Of a stretch of DNA of 64,000 nucleotides, positions 17,559-26,821 are shown piece after piece. The stretch covers positions 3,596,001-3,660,000 of the forward strand of contig NZ_JAHOOZ010000001.1 in assembly GCF_019075875.1 (NCBI RefSeq), written 5' to 3'. The DNA is from Novosphingobium sp. G106. Lineage in GTDB: Bacteria > Pseudomonadota > Alphaproteobacteria > Sphingomonadales > Sphingomonadaceae. The position numbers and the translations under genes are program-made. The first letter of the stretch is position 1. Each line of letters begins with the position of its first letter. The notes under the pieces are model-generated. The model was not told the origin of the DNA and ran no database searches. It saw only the letters and a list, made by a program, of their open reading frames with translations.

Positions 17559-20231
17559 ATGACTAACCGACTTACGAAGCAGAGCCTGATCCTGGGCGCC
17601 GCCTTCCTGGCGATGGCCGCGCATCCGGCGCTGGCCCAGGAAGCCGACAGCGACGCCGCCACCGGCGACATCATCGTGACCGCACAGCGCGTCGAGCAGC
17701 GCCTGCAGGACGTGCCGGTCTCGATCACCGTGTTCAACCAGCAGGCACTGACCCAGAAGAACATCGCGGTCGCGACCGACCTTGCAGTCTACACGCCGTC
17801 CCTGTCGGTCAACGAGCGTTACGGCCCCGAGAAGGCCAACTTCAACATTCGCGGCTTCAACCAGGATTCGGCGACCGCCCCGACCGTCGGCGTCTATTTC
17901 GCCGAAGTCGTTGGCGTGCGCGCGCAGGGCGGCACGACCTCGGGCAACACCGTGGGCGCCGGCGCCTTCACCGACCTGCAGAACGTCCAGGTGCTGAAGG
18001 GCCCGCAGGGCACCCTGTTCGGCCGCAACACCACCGGCGGTGCGGTCCTGCTGACCCCGGCCAAGCCGACCAGCGAACTCGGCGGCTACCTTGAGGGCAC
18101 CTACGGCAACTATGACCAGATGCGCCTTCAGGGCGCGATCAACATCCCTCTGGCCGATACCTTCAAGGTGCGCATCGCCGCCGAGCGGAACAAGCGCGAC
18201 GGCGTCCTCCACAACCTCTCGGGCGTCGGCCCCGAAGACTACAACAACGTCAACTACTGGTACGCGCGCCTCAGCATCGTCGCCGACCTTACGCCGGACC
18301 TCGAGAACTACACGGTCTTCCACTACAGCGATTCGAATACCCGCGGCTATGCCTCGAAGGTGGTCGGCTGCGCGACACCGGACTCGCCCGATGGCCCGCT
18401 AAACGTCAACCTGGGCACGCCCGGCTACAGCGGCACGCGCCACCTCCAGGCGCTTTCCTGTGCTACCCAACTCGCCCGCACGACCGCGCGCGGCGACGGC
18501 TTCTACGACATCGAGACGCGCAACAAGAACCCGTTCCTGAAGATTCAGCAGTGGCAGGTGATCAACACGACCACCTGGCGCGCGGGTGACAATATCACGC
18601 TCAAGAACATCGCCAGCTACGGCGAATTCCGCGAACGCGCCAACTTCGACCTCGGCAGCTCGAACTTCGTCGTGCCCTCGATCGACACCGGCATCGGACT
18701 GAACGGACAGCCCACGACGGGCTTCGCGGCGCGGCGCCTGAGCCCGCAGTTGCCCAACGTCGTGCTCGCGGGCGGCCAGCCCTACAACCGCATCGTGCTA
18801 GATACGGCCGGCGCGAACACCTACAACTCGGCGCAGAGTACTTTCACCAACGAATTCCAGATCCAGGGCAGCTATGACCGTCTGAACTTCGTCCTCGGCG
18901 GCTATCTCGAGTTCAGCCGTCCGCTCGGCTACAGCCAAGGCCGCACCGGCATCTTCTTCGATTGCGACCGCCCCGAGACGATCACCTGCAACAACCCGCT
19001 GCTGATCGGCTCGATTTCGGAATCGAGCACCAAGCTCAATTTCGACAACCACGGCATCTTTGGCCAGGCCACCTACAAGCTGACCGAGCAGCTCTCGCTG
19101 ACCGGCGGCATCCGTTACACCTTCGACAAGATCGTCGGTCTCAGCAACGGCACCCGCGCCGGCCTGACGGCCAACGCCGGCACCGGCCCGCTGTTCCTCG
19201 ATCCGATCAGCGGCCGCCAGATCGCCCGCGCCTGCACCGACTCGTTCCGGCATGGCCCGGCAGCCCTCGCGGCCCAGGGTCTGGCGGCTCCGGCGCTCAA
19301 CCGTGACGTCTGCATCACCAACCTGACCAACAAGTCGAGCGAACCGACTTGGGTCATCAACCTTGACTACAAGCCCTCGCGCGACCTGATGTTCTACGCC
19401 AAATATGCCCGCGGCTATCGCCAGGGCGGCGTGAACTTCACCAACCCGGGCGTCGAGCTGTGGAACCCGGAAAAGCTGGACTCGTTCGAAGTCGGCGCAA
19501 AAGCCAGCTTCCGCGGTGCGGTGAACGGCTACCTGAACCTCGCCGGCTTCTATAACAACCTGAGCAACCAGCAGGTCTTCGCCGGCCTCGTTGCCACGCC
19601 GGCTGCCGCAGCGGCGGGCGTCGCGGGCGGCAATGCGATCGTCAATGCAGGCAAGTCGCGGATCTACGGCTTCGAGGCCGACGGTTCGCTGGGCTTCGGC
19701 GACATCTTCCGCGTCGCCTTCGGCTACACCTACTTGAACACGCGGGTTAAGGAAGTCGCGCCGCGCGCGCTGCAGGGAGACGCCTCGCCGCTCGGCCAGC
19801 TCCTGATCGGCACGCCGTTCGCTTCGATCACGCCGAACGTCTCGGTGGGTTCGGCCTTCGTGCTCTCGCCGAAGCACAAGTTCAGCATCACGCCGACCAT
19901 CACCCTCCCGGTGGATGAATCGATCGGCAAGATCGAACTGGCTGCGACCTGGGTGCATCAGTCGAGCTACATCAACGACGGCTCGGTCCCGGGCTTCGTC
20001 AATGGCGTTCCGCTGGGCTTCACCCCCGCCACCAACCTGATCAACCTCAACCTCGACTGGCGCTCGGTGGCGGGTTCGCCGATCGACCTCTCGCTCTTCG
20101 TGACCAACCTCACGAAGGAAAAGTACAACGTTGCCAACACCGGGAACTGGGTTTCGGGCGGCATTGCCGAAATCATCCCGAACCAACCGCGCTTCTACGG
20201 TGTGCGCCTGCGCTACACCTTCGGCCGGTAA
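17559..20231 (+). CDS. TonB-dependent outer-membrane receptor
   Basis: The 890-residue protein imports large or scarce substrates across the outer membrane using TonB energy. The signal peptide LILGAAFLAMAAHPALA is followed by DIIVTAQRVEQRLQDVPVSI (TonB box and plug start), VQVLKGPQGTLFGRNTTGGA in the plug, and a long aromatic-rich barrel ending in the expected C-terminal Arg-containing strand (FYGVRLRYTFGR). ATG 17559 follows AGGGAG. A terminator comes at 20239, then a TetR gene. Shared operator-like sites tie the two genes, so substrate-responsive repression is likely. Confidence 0.93.
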   Translation: MTNRLTKQSLILGAAFLAMAAHPALAQEADSDAATGDIIVTAQRVEQRLQDVPVSITVFNQQALTQKNIAVATDLAVYTPSLSVNERYGPEKANFNIRGFNQDSATAPTVGVYFAEVVGVRAQGGTTSGNTVGAGAFTDLQNVQVLKGPQGTLFGRNTTGGAVLLTPAKPTSELGGYLEGTYGNYDQMRLQGAINIPLADTFKVRIAAERNKRDGVLHNLSGVGPEDYNNVNYWYARLSIVADLTPDLENYTVFHYSDSNTRGYASKVVGCATPDSPDGPLNVNLGTPGYSGTRHLQALSCATQLARTTARGDGFYDIETRNKNPFLKIQQWQVINTTTWRAGDNITLKNIASYGEFRERANFDLGSSNFVVPSIDTGIGLNGQPTTGFAARRLSPQLPNVVLAGGQPYNRIVLDTAGANTYNSAQSTFTNEFQIQGSYDRLNFVLGGYLEFSRPLGYSQGRTGIFFDCDRPETITCNNPLLIGSISESSTKLNFDNHGIFGQATYKLTEQLSLTGGIRYTFDKIVGLSNGTRAGLTANAGTGPLFLDPISGRQIARACTDSFRHGPAALAAQGLAAPALNRDVCITNLTNKSSEPTWVINLDYKPSRDLMFYAKYARGYRQGGVNFTNPGVELWNPEKLDSFEVGAKASFRGAVNGYLNLAGFYNNLSNQQVFAGLVATPAAAAAGVAGGNAIVNAGKSRIYGFEADGSLGFGDIFRVAFGYTYLNTRVKEVAPRALQGDASPLGQLLIGTPFASITPNVSVGSAFVLSPKHKFSITPTITLPVDESIGKIELAATWVHQSSYINDGSVPGFVNGVPLGFTPATNLINLNLDWRSVAGSPIDLSLFVTNLTKEKYNVANTGNWVSGGIAEIIPNQPRFYGVRLRYTFGR

Positions 20232-20238
20232 AGACCAG

Positions 20239-20268
20239 GACGCCCGCGACGGTACTATCGCGGGCGTC
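20239..20268 (+). terminator. Terminator of the TonB receptor gene
   Basis: GACGCCCGCGA (20239-20249) pairs with TCGCGGGCGTC (20258-20268) over 11 perfect base pairs, eight bases after the stop codon, followed by ATTT. Confidence 0.75.
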
Positions 20269-20279
20269 ATTTCGGTGTG

Positions 20280-20303
20280 GCGGCATCGTGGCGACGATGC
20301 CGC
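20280..20303. other. Second perfect hairpin between receptor and TetR gene
   Basis: GCGGCATCGT, loop GGCG, ACGATGCCGC gives ten perfect pairs immediately before operator candidate 3. It may be a back-up terminator or part of the TetR control region. Confidence 0.45.
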
Positions 20304-20310
20304 TACTTCG

Positions 20311-20324
20311 TGAACAGTTGATCA
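20311..20324. promoter_or_regulatory. Operator candidate 3, TGAAC-N4-GATCA, upstream of the TetR gene
   Basis: TGAACAGTTGATCA matches candidate 1 in layout, including the preceding G and the following TAA. Its place 46 bases before the TetR start fits autoregulation. Confidence 0.5.
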
Positions 20325-20369
20325 TAAGCGTTAGTTGCGAGTTACCCGGGCGAGGATTATGCCCTGTCC

Positions 20370-20957
20370 ATGGAGCGCGACCCGCGATCGAAACCCAGAA
20401 ATCCAGCGGTTACCCGTTCCAAGATCATTGCCGCCGCCCAGCGTTCCTTCGTCGATGCCGGCTACGCGCAAACGGGCCTTCGCGATGTCGCCGAAGCAGC
20501 GGGCGTCGCATCCTCGCTCGTCATCAGCTACTTCGGCACCAAGGCCGGCCTCTTCGAGGCGGCTTTCATCGAAGCGATGAGAATCAACGTGGTGCCTGTG
20601 GGATCGCGCTCGCGGTTCGGCCGCACCCTCGTCCGGCATCTCGACGATCCCAGCGCCGACATCCGCATACCCGCCATGATCGCGCAGTCCATCGGTGATC
20701 CCGAAGCGCTGGCGATCACGCGGCGCATCGTGCGCGACTACCTCGTCGGCCAGACGGCAGCCTGGCTCGGCCCGCCCCGCGCGAGGGCCAGGGCGATGTC
20801 GATCCTTTCGATGACGATGGGCTATGTGATCCAGTCCAGATATGTCCTGACCGACGAAACCGCGTCCGCGCGGCGACATGCAGCGAAGACGCTCAGTCAG
20901 GTATTGCAGGCGATCGTCGACGAGAGCGACGAGGCGTTGCAGTCGGATCACTCCTGA
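20370..20957 (+). CDS. TetR/AcrR family regulator
   Basis: The 195-residue protein has an N-terminal TetR helix-turn-helix: IIAAAQRSFVDAGYAQTGLR, then DVAEAAGVASSLVISYFGTK where SYFGTK replaces the more usual YYHFxxK. The C-terminal part is the ligand-binding domain. ATG 20370 has only a distant AGGA. Related palindromes lie upstream of it, downstream of it and before the TonB receptor, so it probably represses the receptor and itself. The ligand is likely the imported compound or a metabolite of it. Confidence 0.88.
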   Translation: MERDPRSKPRNPAVTRSKIIAAAQRSFVDAGYAQTGLRDVAEAAGVASSLVISYFGTKAGLFEAAFIEAMRINVVPVGSRSRFGRTLVRHLDDPSADIRIPAMIAQSIGDPEALAITRRIVRDYLVGQTAAWLGPPRARARAMSILSMTMGYVIQSRYVLTDETASARRHAAKTLSQVLQAIVDESDEALQSDHS

Positions 20958-20996
20958 TTTCTGCTCTGTCGGCCTTATTCGTGAGGGGCACATTTG

Positions 20997-21010
20997 TGAA
21001 CGGCTGATCA
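20997..21010. promoter_or_regulatory. Operator candidate 4, TGAAC-N4-GATCA, downstream of the TetR gene
   Basis: TGAACGGCTGATCA is the third good copy of the motif, again preceded by G. It lies in the 239-base gap before the IclR-like stub and may control it. Confidence 0.45.
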
Positions 21011-21196
21011 ATTATAGCCCCTCATTTCTGCGATTCTTCGTTAGGAATTGATCGGATTTCCCTCCAGATTTGACCGCGGCCGCCAAGGCCCATCGGGCAA
21101 ATTGACATGCCCGCCGGTCTGCGGAATGCGCCGCGCCGTGCCCGCAGGCACAAGGCTTTCGGTTGCGAATCCAGCGGAAGGAAGAGGCGCTTCCAG

Positions 21197-21451
21197 ATGT
21201 CGAGATATTCAGCCGGCGTTTGCCGCATGATGGCGGTGTTGAACGTGATCGCCTCCGCGCCCGGCCAGTCCTTCTCTTTCGCGGAAGTCGTCCGCCTTTC
21301 TAGCGTGAGCCGCGCGACTGCGCACGGAATCCTGCTGGCGCTGGTGCGCGACAACTATCTCACACGCGATGAAGAGAAGCGCTTCAGCATCGGTCCAGCC
21401 TTTCGCGACATAGCAGCGCGGGTGGGCGGCGATCCGGCGATAGCGGGGTAG
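21197..21451 (+). CDS. Stand-alone IclR-type winged helix (probable truncated regulator)
   Basis: The 84-residue product matches only the N-terminal DNA-binding part of IclR regulators: MAVLNVIASAPGQSFSFAEV, VSRATAHGILLALVRDNYL (recognition helix) and RFSIGPAF (wing). Full IclR proteins are near 250 residues with a ligand-binding domain; none is found in any frame before the lipoprotein terminator. AAGGAAGAGG lies upstream. It is either a degraded regulator or a small DNA-binding protein kept on its own, possibly one that competes at sites of a full-length relative. Confidence 0.6.
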   Translation: MSRYSAGVCRMMAVLNVIASAPGQSFSFAEVVRLSSVSRATAHGILLALVRDNYLTRDEEKRFSIGPAFRDIAARVGGDPAIAG

Positions 21452-21463
21452 CAATAACGGGAT

Positions 21464-21493
21464 AGAACCCGGGCGGGTCCACTCGCCCGGGTT
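21464..21493 (-). terminator. Hairpin after the Ala-rich lipoprotein gene
   Basis: GAACCCGGGCG (21464-21474) and CGCCCGGGTTC (21483-21493) form an 11-base perfect stem 12 bases beyond the lipoprotein stop. There is no T run. It also closes the IclR-like gene from the other side. Confidence 0.6.
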
Positions 21494-21504
21494 CCCGGCG
21501 CAGC

Positions 21505-21798
21505 TTAGTGAGCCGCGTCCTTGGCCTTGTCGCCGGCCGCCTCGGCCTTGTCGCCGGCATGCTCGGCGGCTTCGCCGGCTGCGGCGGCCTTATCGCCAGC
21601 CGCTTCCTTGGCCGCTCCGGCCGGCGCCATCGCCGCTTCGCTGGCGGCAGCGGCAGCATCGCCGGCGGCCTGGCTTGCGGTGTCGGCGGCAACGGCCGCT
21701 TCCGAACTTGCTTCGACGGCTTCCTGGCTGTCCTTCTTGCCGCAGCCGCCGAGCGAGATCGCCGCGACGGCGGCAACGCACATGATCAAACGCTTCAT
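21505..21798 (-). CDS. Small Ala-rich lipoprotein
   Basis: The 97-residue protein has a short lipoprotein signal ending in the lipobox ISLGGC (Cys19), so it is exported and lipid-anchored. The rest is very rich in Ala with repeats such as AAGDKAAAAGEAAEHAGDKA and AEAAGDKAKDAA, low-complexity sequence likely to be helical or extended. GGAGGGGAAA precedes the ATG. Such small repeats occur in many alphaproteobacteria with no assigned function. Confidence 0.8.
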   Translation of the reverse strand: MKRLIMCVAAVAAISLGGCGKKDSQEAVEASSEAAVAADTASQAAGDAAAAASEAAMAPAGAAKEAAGDKAAAAGEAAEHAGDKAEAAGDKAKDAAH

Positions 21799-21902
21799 AT
21801 GGATTTCCCCTCCATTTTTACGGGAATGCGAGACGCGTCAGGTCCGGTCCCGAACTGCAAAATGTCTTTTGCAGCCAAATTGTTCCGAGGGGCGTGCAGT
21901 CT

Positions 21903-23180
21903 TTACGCGGGCGTCAGCTTGACATGGAGGCTGGTCAGCCCGCGAACGATGTAGCTCGGTTCGTAGTCGAACTGGCGGTTACCGGCCGGGCCGTGCTCCG
22001 CATCGGACACCGTCATGCCCGAGGTATGCTCGACGAAGCGCTCGAACAGGACGCGCACTTCGGCGCGGGCGAGCGGGTTGCCGATGCAGGTGTGTGCGCC
22101 GCGACCGAAAGCCAGGTGTTCCCTGATCCGAGGGCGCCCGATCTTGAACGTGTTGGGATCTTCCCAGCGGTTCGGATCGCGATCGGCGCCGGCAATCGAT
22201 ATCACGACCTTCTTGCCCGCCGGCACTTCCATGTCGCCGATGCGGGTGCTCTTGCTGGTCAGGCGGTGGGTCACCTTGGACGATCCCTGCATCCGCAGCA
22301 TCTCTTCAAGGAATGGCGCGATCAGGCTGCGGTCGGCGCGCAGCTGGTTCTGCAGCTCGACATTCTCCGCCAGTAGCAGCGCCGAATTGCCGACCAGCTT
22401 GGCACTGGTATCCTGCCCGGCGGCGAACAGGAAGATGGCGAGCATCACCAGTTCCTCGACGCTGGGGGTCGTGCCGTTGGGCAGGGTCGCGGTGGCGAGT
22501 TCGGTCATCACGTCCTCGCGCGGGTTGGCGCGCCGGTCGATGATCCAGCCGGCGAACATCGGCGCGACCTTCTCGGCGATCGGCTGGAGGGAGGCGCCAG
22601 CGTCGGCATCGTCGACCGCGCCAGGCAGCGGCGCCGCGGCGAGGATCTCGGTGATCTCCTGGCGCGCCTCTTCGGGCACGCCGAGCAGGTCGGCGATGAC
22701 GTAGGTGACGTAAGGCGTGGCGAGTTCGTGCATCAACTCGCAGTGGCCCTTGGCCACGACCTCGCGCACCATGCGATCGGCAAGGTCATGCATGTAGGCC
22801 TCGTTGGACTTCAGCCGCGACGGGGTGAACAGCCGGTTGACCAGCGCGCGCCAAGCGGAATGATCGGCTCCGTCGAGCGACAGGAACGTCTCGTGGCCAA
22901 CGAACTGGTCGCGATGCGCGGCGATCTGGTCGGTGATGTCGTCGCCTGCGGGCTCGAAGGGCAGGGGCGCGGTCGGGCCCGCGGCGGAGATGATCGACGA
23001 GAAGTGCTCGCCGTCCAGCAGCACCTTGGTCGCCTCTGCAAAGCCGGTGACCATGACGAAGTCGTGGCTCTCCATCTGGCGGACCCGGGCTTCCGCTCGA
23101 ACGGAGTCGAGGGCTTCATAAGGATCGAGCAGCACCGCGTGATCGGTAAAGAAATCCGGCTCTTCGAAACCTTTTGCCAT
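21903..23180 (-). CDS. Cytochrome P450 (class I bacterial type)
   Basis: The 425-residue soluble monooxygenase has the I-helix oxygen-binding FAAGQDTS (Asp257-Thr258), the ExxR motif EEMLR (Glu293, Arg296) and the heme loop FGRGAHTCIGNPLAR with Cys365 as the iron ligand. It should insert oxygen into a C-H bond of a hydrophobic substrate using ferredoxin electrons; no ferredoxin or ferredoxin reductase gene is in the window. The start at 23180 is supported by AGGAGAG eight bases ahead; a 30-codon upstream extension is not. It stands alone behind the RTX terminator. Confidence 0.93.
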   Translation of the reverse strand: MAKGFEEPDFFTDHAVLLDPYEALDSVRAEARVRQMESHDFVMVTGFAEATKVLLDGEHFSSIISAAGPTAPLPFEPAGDDITDQIAAHRDQFVGHETFLSLDGADHSAWRALVNRLFTPSRLKSNEAYMHDLADRMVREVVAKGHCELMHELATPYVTYVIADLLGVPEEARQEITEILAAAPLPGAVDDADAGASLQPIAEKVAPMFAGWIIDRRANPREDVMTELATATLPNGTTPSVEELVMLAIFLFAAGQDTSAKLVGNSALLLAENVELQNQLRADRSLIAPFLEEMLRMQGSSKVTHRLTSKSTRIGDMEVPAGKKVVISIAGADRDPNRWEDPNTFKIGRPRIREHLAFGRGAHTCIGNPLARAEVRVLFERFVEHTSGMTVSDAEHGPAGNRQFDYEPSYIVRGLTSLHVKLTPA

Positions 23181-23308
23181 CGCGCAGCTCTCCTGACTCT
23201 CTCCCGGATTTGAGCCTTTGCTGACCAAATCCTTAGCGAGCTGGGTATGCGAACGGCGCGGCGCTGCCAAGGGCCTATTTTGAACAAATGCACAGCACCA
23301 AGGATGAA

Positions 23309-23334
23309 GCGCCCGCTCCGGGTGGAACGGGCGC
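23309..23334 (-). terminator. Hairpin after the RTX protein gene
   Basis: On the minus strand GCGCCCGTTCC, loop ACCC, GGAGCGGGCGC pairs over 11 positions with one G-U. It lies 27 bases past the RTX stop. Confidence 0.6.
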
Positions 23335-23360
23335 CTCGCCTTGGTCAGAGGATTAGAGGA

Positions 23361-26300
23361 TCAGAGGATAAAGTCGCCGGCCGACAGGCTGCTGATCCCG
23401 TGAAGCTGGATCATGAAGTCCGCCTTGGCATCGCCGTTGAAGTCCCCGCTGACGATCACGTCCGAACCGCTCACTTCGTAGTGAAGCTGCCCCGCAACCT
23501 TGCTGAAAGCGGCGCTGCCGATGAAGCTGAAGTGCTCGAACACGTCGGCCGTCTTGGCATTGGCGTCGATCGCCGAGAGGTCGATCTTGTCGAGGCCTGA
23601 GACAAAGTCGAGGATCGTGTCGGCCTTGTCGAGCGTCTTGCCGCTGTCTGCCTTGGCGAAGACGAAGGTGTCGGCGCCTTCACCGCCGCTCAGCAGGTCC
23701 ACACCGGTACCGCCGATCAGCAGATCGTCGCCGGCGCCGCCGTTCAGCGTGTCGTTGCCGAGCAAGCCTTCGAGGTGGTCGTTGCCCGCGCCGCCGGAGA
23801 GGACGTTGGCGAAGTTGTCGCCGAACAGCGCATCGTCGTGGGCCGACCCGGTCAGGTTCTCGATGCCGACGTACTTGTCGCCGATCGCCTCGCCGAACGT
23901 GCCCTTCTTGGTGCTGAGATCCGCAGCGACCGACGACGACGCGTTTTCATAGCTGGCCGTATCGATGCCCGCGCCGCCGTTCAACGTGTCGCGGCCAAGA
24001 CCGCCGATAAGCAGGTCGTCGCCGCCATTGCCGTTGATCTTGTCGTCACCCGCACCGCCGTCGAGCACGTTCGCCAGATCGGAGCCATTGATCTGGTCGG
24101 CACCCGCACCGGTCGTGACGTTCTCGAAGCCGACAAGCGTGTCGATGCGGCCACCATGGCTGGCAGTGCCGAGAAGCAGGTCGACCTTGACCGCACCATC
24201 TTCATAGACCGCTGTGTCGATGCCGTCGCCGCCGTCGATCGTGCCGGTGATCTTGCCGGCGTTGTGCAACAGGTCGTTGCCGGTGCCAAGGAGGACGCTG
24301 CCGGTGATCGTGCCATCGTTGGTGACGCTGTCGTTACCGTCGCCCGTGTCCACGGCCGAGCCGCCGGTCGCGGTGACCGTACCGTTGTTGATGAAGCTGT
24401 CGACGCCGCCGCCCATCTTCGTGCCGCCGATGATCTGGCCGGTCGCGGCATTGGTGACCGTGTCGTCGAAGTCGCCGAGGAAGTTGATCGCCTCGCCGCC
24501 CTTGATGCGGGCCACGAATAGATCGATTTCCGCCTGCGTCACTTCGGTCGGCGCCTGGCCGTCGCCCTTGATCAGGCCTTCGTTGTAGACGGTTGTCGCG
24601 GCGAAGGCGGGGCCGTTGCTGCTGTTGTCGATCTCGATGGCGCGGCCGTAGCCGTAGATCGTGCCGCCGGCGTAGTTGTTGATCACGCCGCCGCCGATCG
24701 CGATGCCTTCGGACACGTTCGGCTCACCGTCGTGGTAGCCGTTGTGGCCGAGGCCTTCGATCGTGCCGTAGTTGTCGATCACCGCCAGGCCGTCGGTGTC
24801 GATCGCGTCGCCGTCGCTGTCGGCATAGTGCGCAGATTCGCCGCGCATCACGCCGTGGTTGGTGACGAACACGGTGTTCGCGACGCTGGAGTCGTTGTCC
24901 ATGTTCACGGCCGAGCCATTGCGGCCGACCATGAGGCCGCCGAGATCGTTGATCACGGTCAGGCCGCGCTCGCCGGTCACGGCATGGCGCGAGGCTTCGA
25001 TATAGCCGCCGGCCAGGTTGTGCAGGACGCCGCCCGTGCTGGCCTTGAAGTCGACGCCGTCACCGGCGCGGCTGGCGTTGGGGAGGTCGGGTCCGTTCCG
25101 GATCGTGCCGGCGTTGTTGATCGTGGTGTTGTTCCCGACGCGCAGGACGTCCGAGCCCGCCGCGATCGTTTCGATCAGGCCGCCGGCCGCGTTGTTGACG
25201 ACGAACTTGCCGTTGAGCGCGTCATCCAGGCGCAGCGCGTTGTCGCTCACGCCGCGGATCGTGCCGGCATTGTCTATCGTGACGGTCGAGCCGTGGAAGT
25301 CGGCCGTGGCCCGCATGCCGCGGGTGCCGCCCTCGATCAGAGCGCCAGCATTGTTGACGATGGTGATGCCGCCAGTGAAATCGAGCGCGTTGGAATTGCC
25401 GATCTGGATCGCCTGGGCAGCCGACTTCATCGTGCCGCTGTTGACGACCGAAGGCAGTACGCCGGGATTGTTGAGGATGACATCGCCCTGGATCGCACCG
25501 CCCTGCTCGACGATGAGGGCCTGTCCGGCCGGCACGGTGATGGCGCCGGTGACCAGTTCACCGTTGTGGATCGTATAGGGATCGTCGTTCGTCAGCGTCA
25601 CGGTCCGGACCAGGCTCGTTCCGAGCAGCGCGCTGGCGGCGCGGTTCTGCGCGGAGGTGAGCGTCAGGATCACGGTCTCGTCGATCTCGAACGTGATGTC
25701 GCTCGTGATGGCGATGGTCACCGTCGCCGAGGTCGCGCCGTCGGCGATGACGCCGGTGAAGGTCAGCGGCTTGGAGCCGCCGAAGTCCACGCCGTCGGTC
25801 GTGCCGCCGATCGTGCCCGAGAAGGTGAGGTCGCCGGCTGTGAGGCTCCGCTCGACCGTAAACGAGTACAGGGTGACGCCGCTGTTGCCTTCGGCCTGGG
25901 TGACGTTCAGCGAGCTGGCGGCGAAGTTCACGAGCTGGGCGGTCGGATCGATCGTCAGCGCCGGGACGGTGAAGGGCACGTCGGGCGCGATGCCGTCATG
26001 ATCCTGGTTGCCGCTCGCGTCCTGCGTCGTCCAGTTCGCCGGGTTGTTGATGAAGGTCAGGTAGTCTGCATAGGACGGCCGTCCGGTCGTGACGCCGGTG
26101 TACTGGGCGATGTCGGCATCCGCGTCCTTGGCGGTCAGCGTAAGCGCGGTCTGGCCGGCGACCAGGCCGGTGCCGCTGAGCGTCGCGCCGGTGGTCAGCG
26201 CGTCGTTGGACACGGCGGCGAGGAAAGCGGTCGGCGCCGTCGGCGTGCCGACATAGGCATAGACGATCTCGTCGGAGATCGAGATGTCACGCTGCGTCGT

Positions 26301-26567
26301 CTCAGAGAAGGCGATCGTGCCGAGATTGCTGGTCGCCGTGCCGCTCGCGAGCGAGTCCAGGCTCACGACCGAGCCCGCGGCGATGTCGGAGGTCGCCGTC
26401 CAGCTCCAAGTGGACTCGCCGGTGTTGAAGGCGCTTCCAGTCCATTCGTTGTCAGTGAAGTGTATGACAGTGCCAGCCGCGATCGGCTCAAGCACAACAA
26501 AAGCAAGATTGTCGGCGCCATCTGCGTTGAAGCCAACAAAAGCGATAGAACCCATACCAAGAGCCAT
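23361..26567 (-). CDS. Secreted RTX calcium-binding protein with Calx-beta domain
   Basis: The 1068-residue protein is built from an N-terminal domain (GSIAFVGFNADGADNLAFVV) of the type found in secreted phosphatase- or esterase-like proteins, a Calx-beta domain (LNVTQAEGNSGVTLYSFTVE, DETVILTLTSAQ), a long series of GxI-x-N-G beta-helix rungs rich in TVNNAGTI-like phrases, and C-terminal RTX nonapeptides such as GGAGDDKINGNGGDD and GGAGDDLLIGGTGVD ending in a serralysin-type C-terminal region. There is no Sec signal, so type I secretion is expected; no type I secretion genes are in the window. The ATG follows AAGGGGAAAA. It may be a surface adhesin or matrix protein. Confidence 0.88.
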   Translation of the reverse strand: MALGMGSIAFVGFNADGADNLAFVVLEPIAAGTVIHFTDNEWTGSAFNTGESTWSWTATSDIAAGSVVSLDSLASGTATSNLGTIAFSETTQRDISISDEIVYAYVGTPTAPTAFLAAVSNDALTTGATLSGTGLVAGQTALTLTAKDADADIAQYTGVTTGRPSYADYLTFINNPANWTTQDASGNQDHDGIAPDVPFTVPALTIDPTAQLVNFAASSLNVTQAEGNSGVTLYSFTVERSLTAGDLTFSGTIGGTTDGVDFGGSKPLTFTGVIADGATSATVTIAITSDITFEIDETVILTLTSAQNRAASALLGTSLVRTVTLTNDDPYTIHNGELVTGAITVPAGQALIVEQGGAIQGDVILNNPGVLPSVVNSGTMKSAAQAIQIGNSNALDFTGGITIVNNAGALIEGGTRGMRATADFHGSTVTIDNAGTIRGVSDNALRLDDALNGKFVVNNAAGGLIETIAAGSDVLRVGNNTTINNAGTIRNGPDLPNASRAGDGVDFKASTGGVLHNLAGGYIEASRHAVTGERGLTVINDLGGLMVGRNGSAVNMDNDSSVANTVFVTNHGVMRGESAHYADSDGDAIDTDGLAVIDNYGTIEGLGHNGYHDGEPNVSEGIAIGGGVINNYAGGTIYGYGRAIEIDNSSNGPAFAATTVYNEGLIKGDGQAPTEVTQAEIDLFVARIKGGEAINFLGDFDDTVTNAATGQIIGGTKMGGGVDSFINNGTVTATGGSAVDTGDGNDSVTNDGTITGSVLLGTGNDLLHNAGKITGTIDGGDGIDTAVYEDGAVKVDLLLGTASHGGRIDTLVGFENVTTGAGADQINGSDLANVLDGGAGDDKINGNGGDDLLIGGLGRDTLNGGAGIDTASYENASSSVAADLSTKKGTFGEAIGDKYVGIENLTGSAHDDALFGDNFANVLSGGAGNDHLEGLLGNDTLNGGAGDDLLIGGTGVDLLSGGEGADTFVFAKADSGKTLDKADTILDFVSGLDKIDLSAIDANAKTADVFEHFSFIGSAAFSKVAGQLHYEVSGSDVIVSGDFNGDAKADFMIQLHGISSLSAGDFIL

Positions 26568-26647
26568 GATTTTCCCCTTTTTGACGCGACCCATTTCCTG
26601 CCCATAACTGAGCAGAATCCGATATTCATTTCGGAAAGACAACAGAA

Positions 26648-26671
26648 CGGCATCGCCGGAAGGCGATGCCG
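26648..26671. terminator. Hairpin between the coiled-coil and RTX genes
   Basis: CGGCATCGCC, loop GGAA, GGCGATGCCG is a ten-base perfect stem, followed on the minus strand by a T-rich stretch. It may end the coiled-coil transcript about 80 bases before the RTX start. The rest of 26568-26821 shows no gene. Confidence 0.5.
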
Positions 26672-26821
26672 AGTACCGTTGCGCGCGTTTACTGCGGAGT
26701 AACAATGACTGACGGATTACACTTCGCGATCACAGGCCAAGAAATGGCATTCGCGCAGTCGCCGACGCGCGTCATTTACATCCATTTCGGATGAAGCTGC
26801 CTCAGCTTCGGGTAACGGGAC

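Noticed and set aside
23690-24080. Short repeated words that might suggest a CRISPR array or tandem repeat
   Set aside because: They encode the GGxGxDxx RTX nonapeptides; spacing follows codons and there are no constant repeats with unique spacers.
24732-26702. A 656-codon open frame on the plus strand
   Set aside because: It lies opposite the RTX gene, is full of Val, Arg, Asp and Gly without any domain, and has no ribosome site. Its openness follows from codon bias of the real gene.
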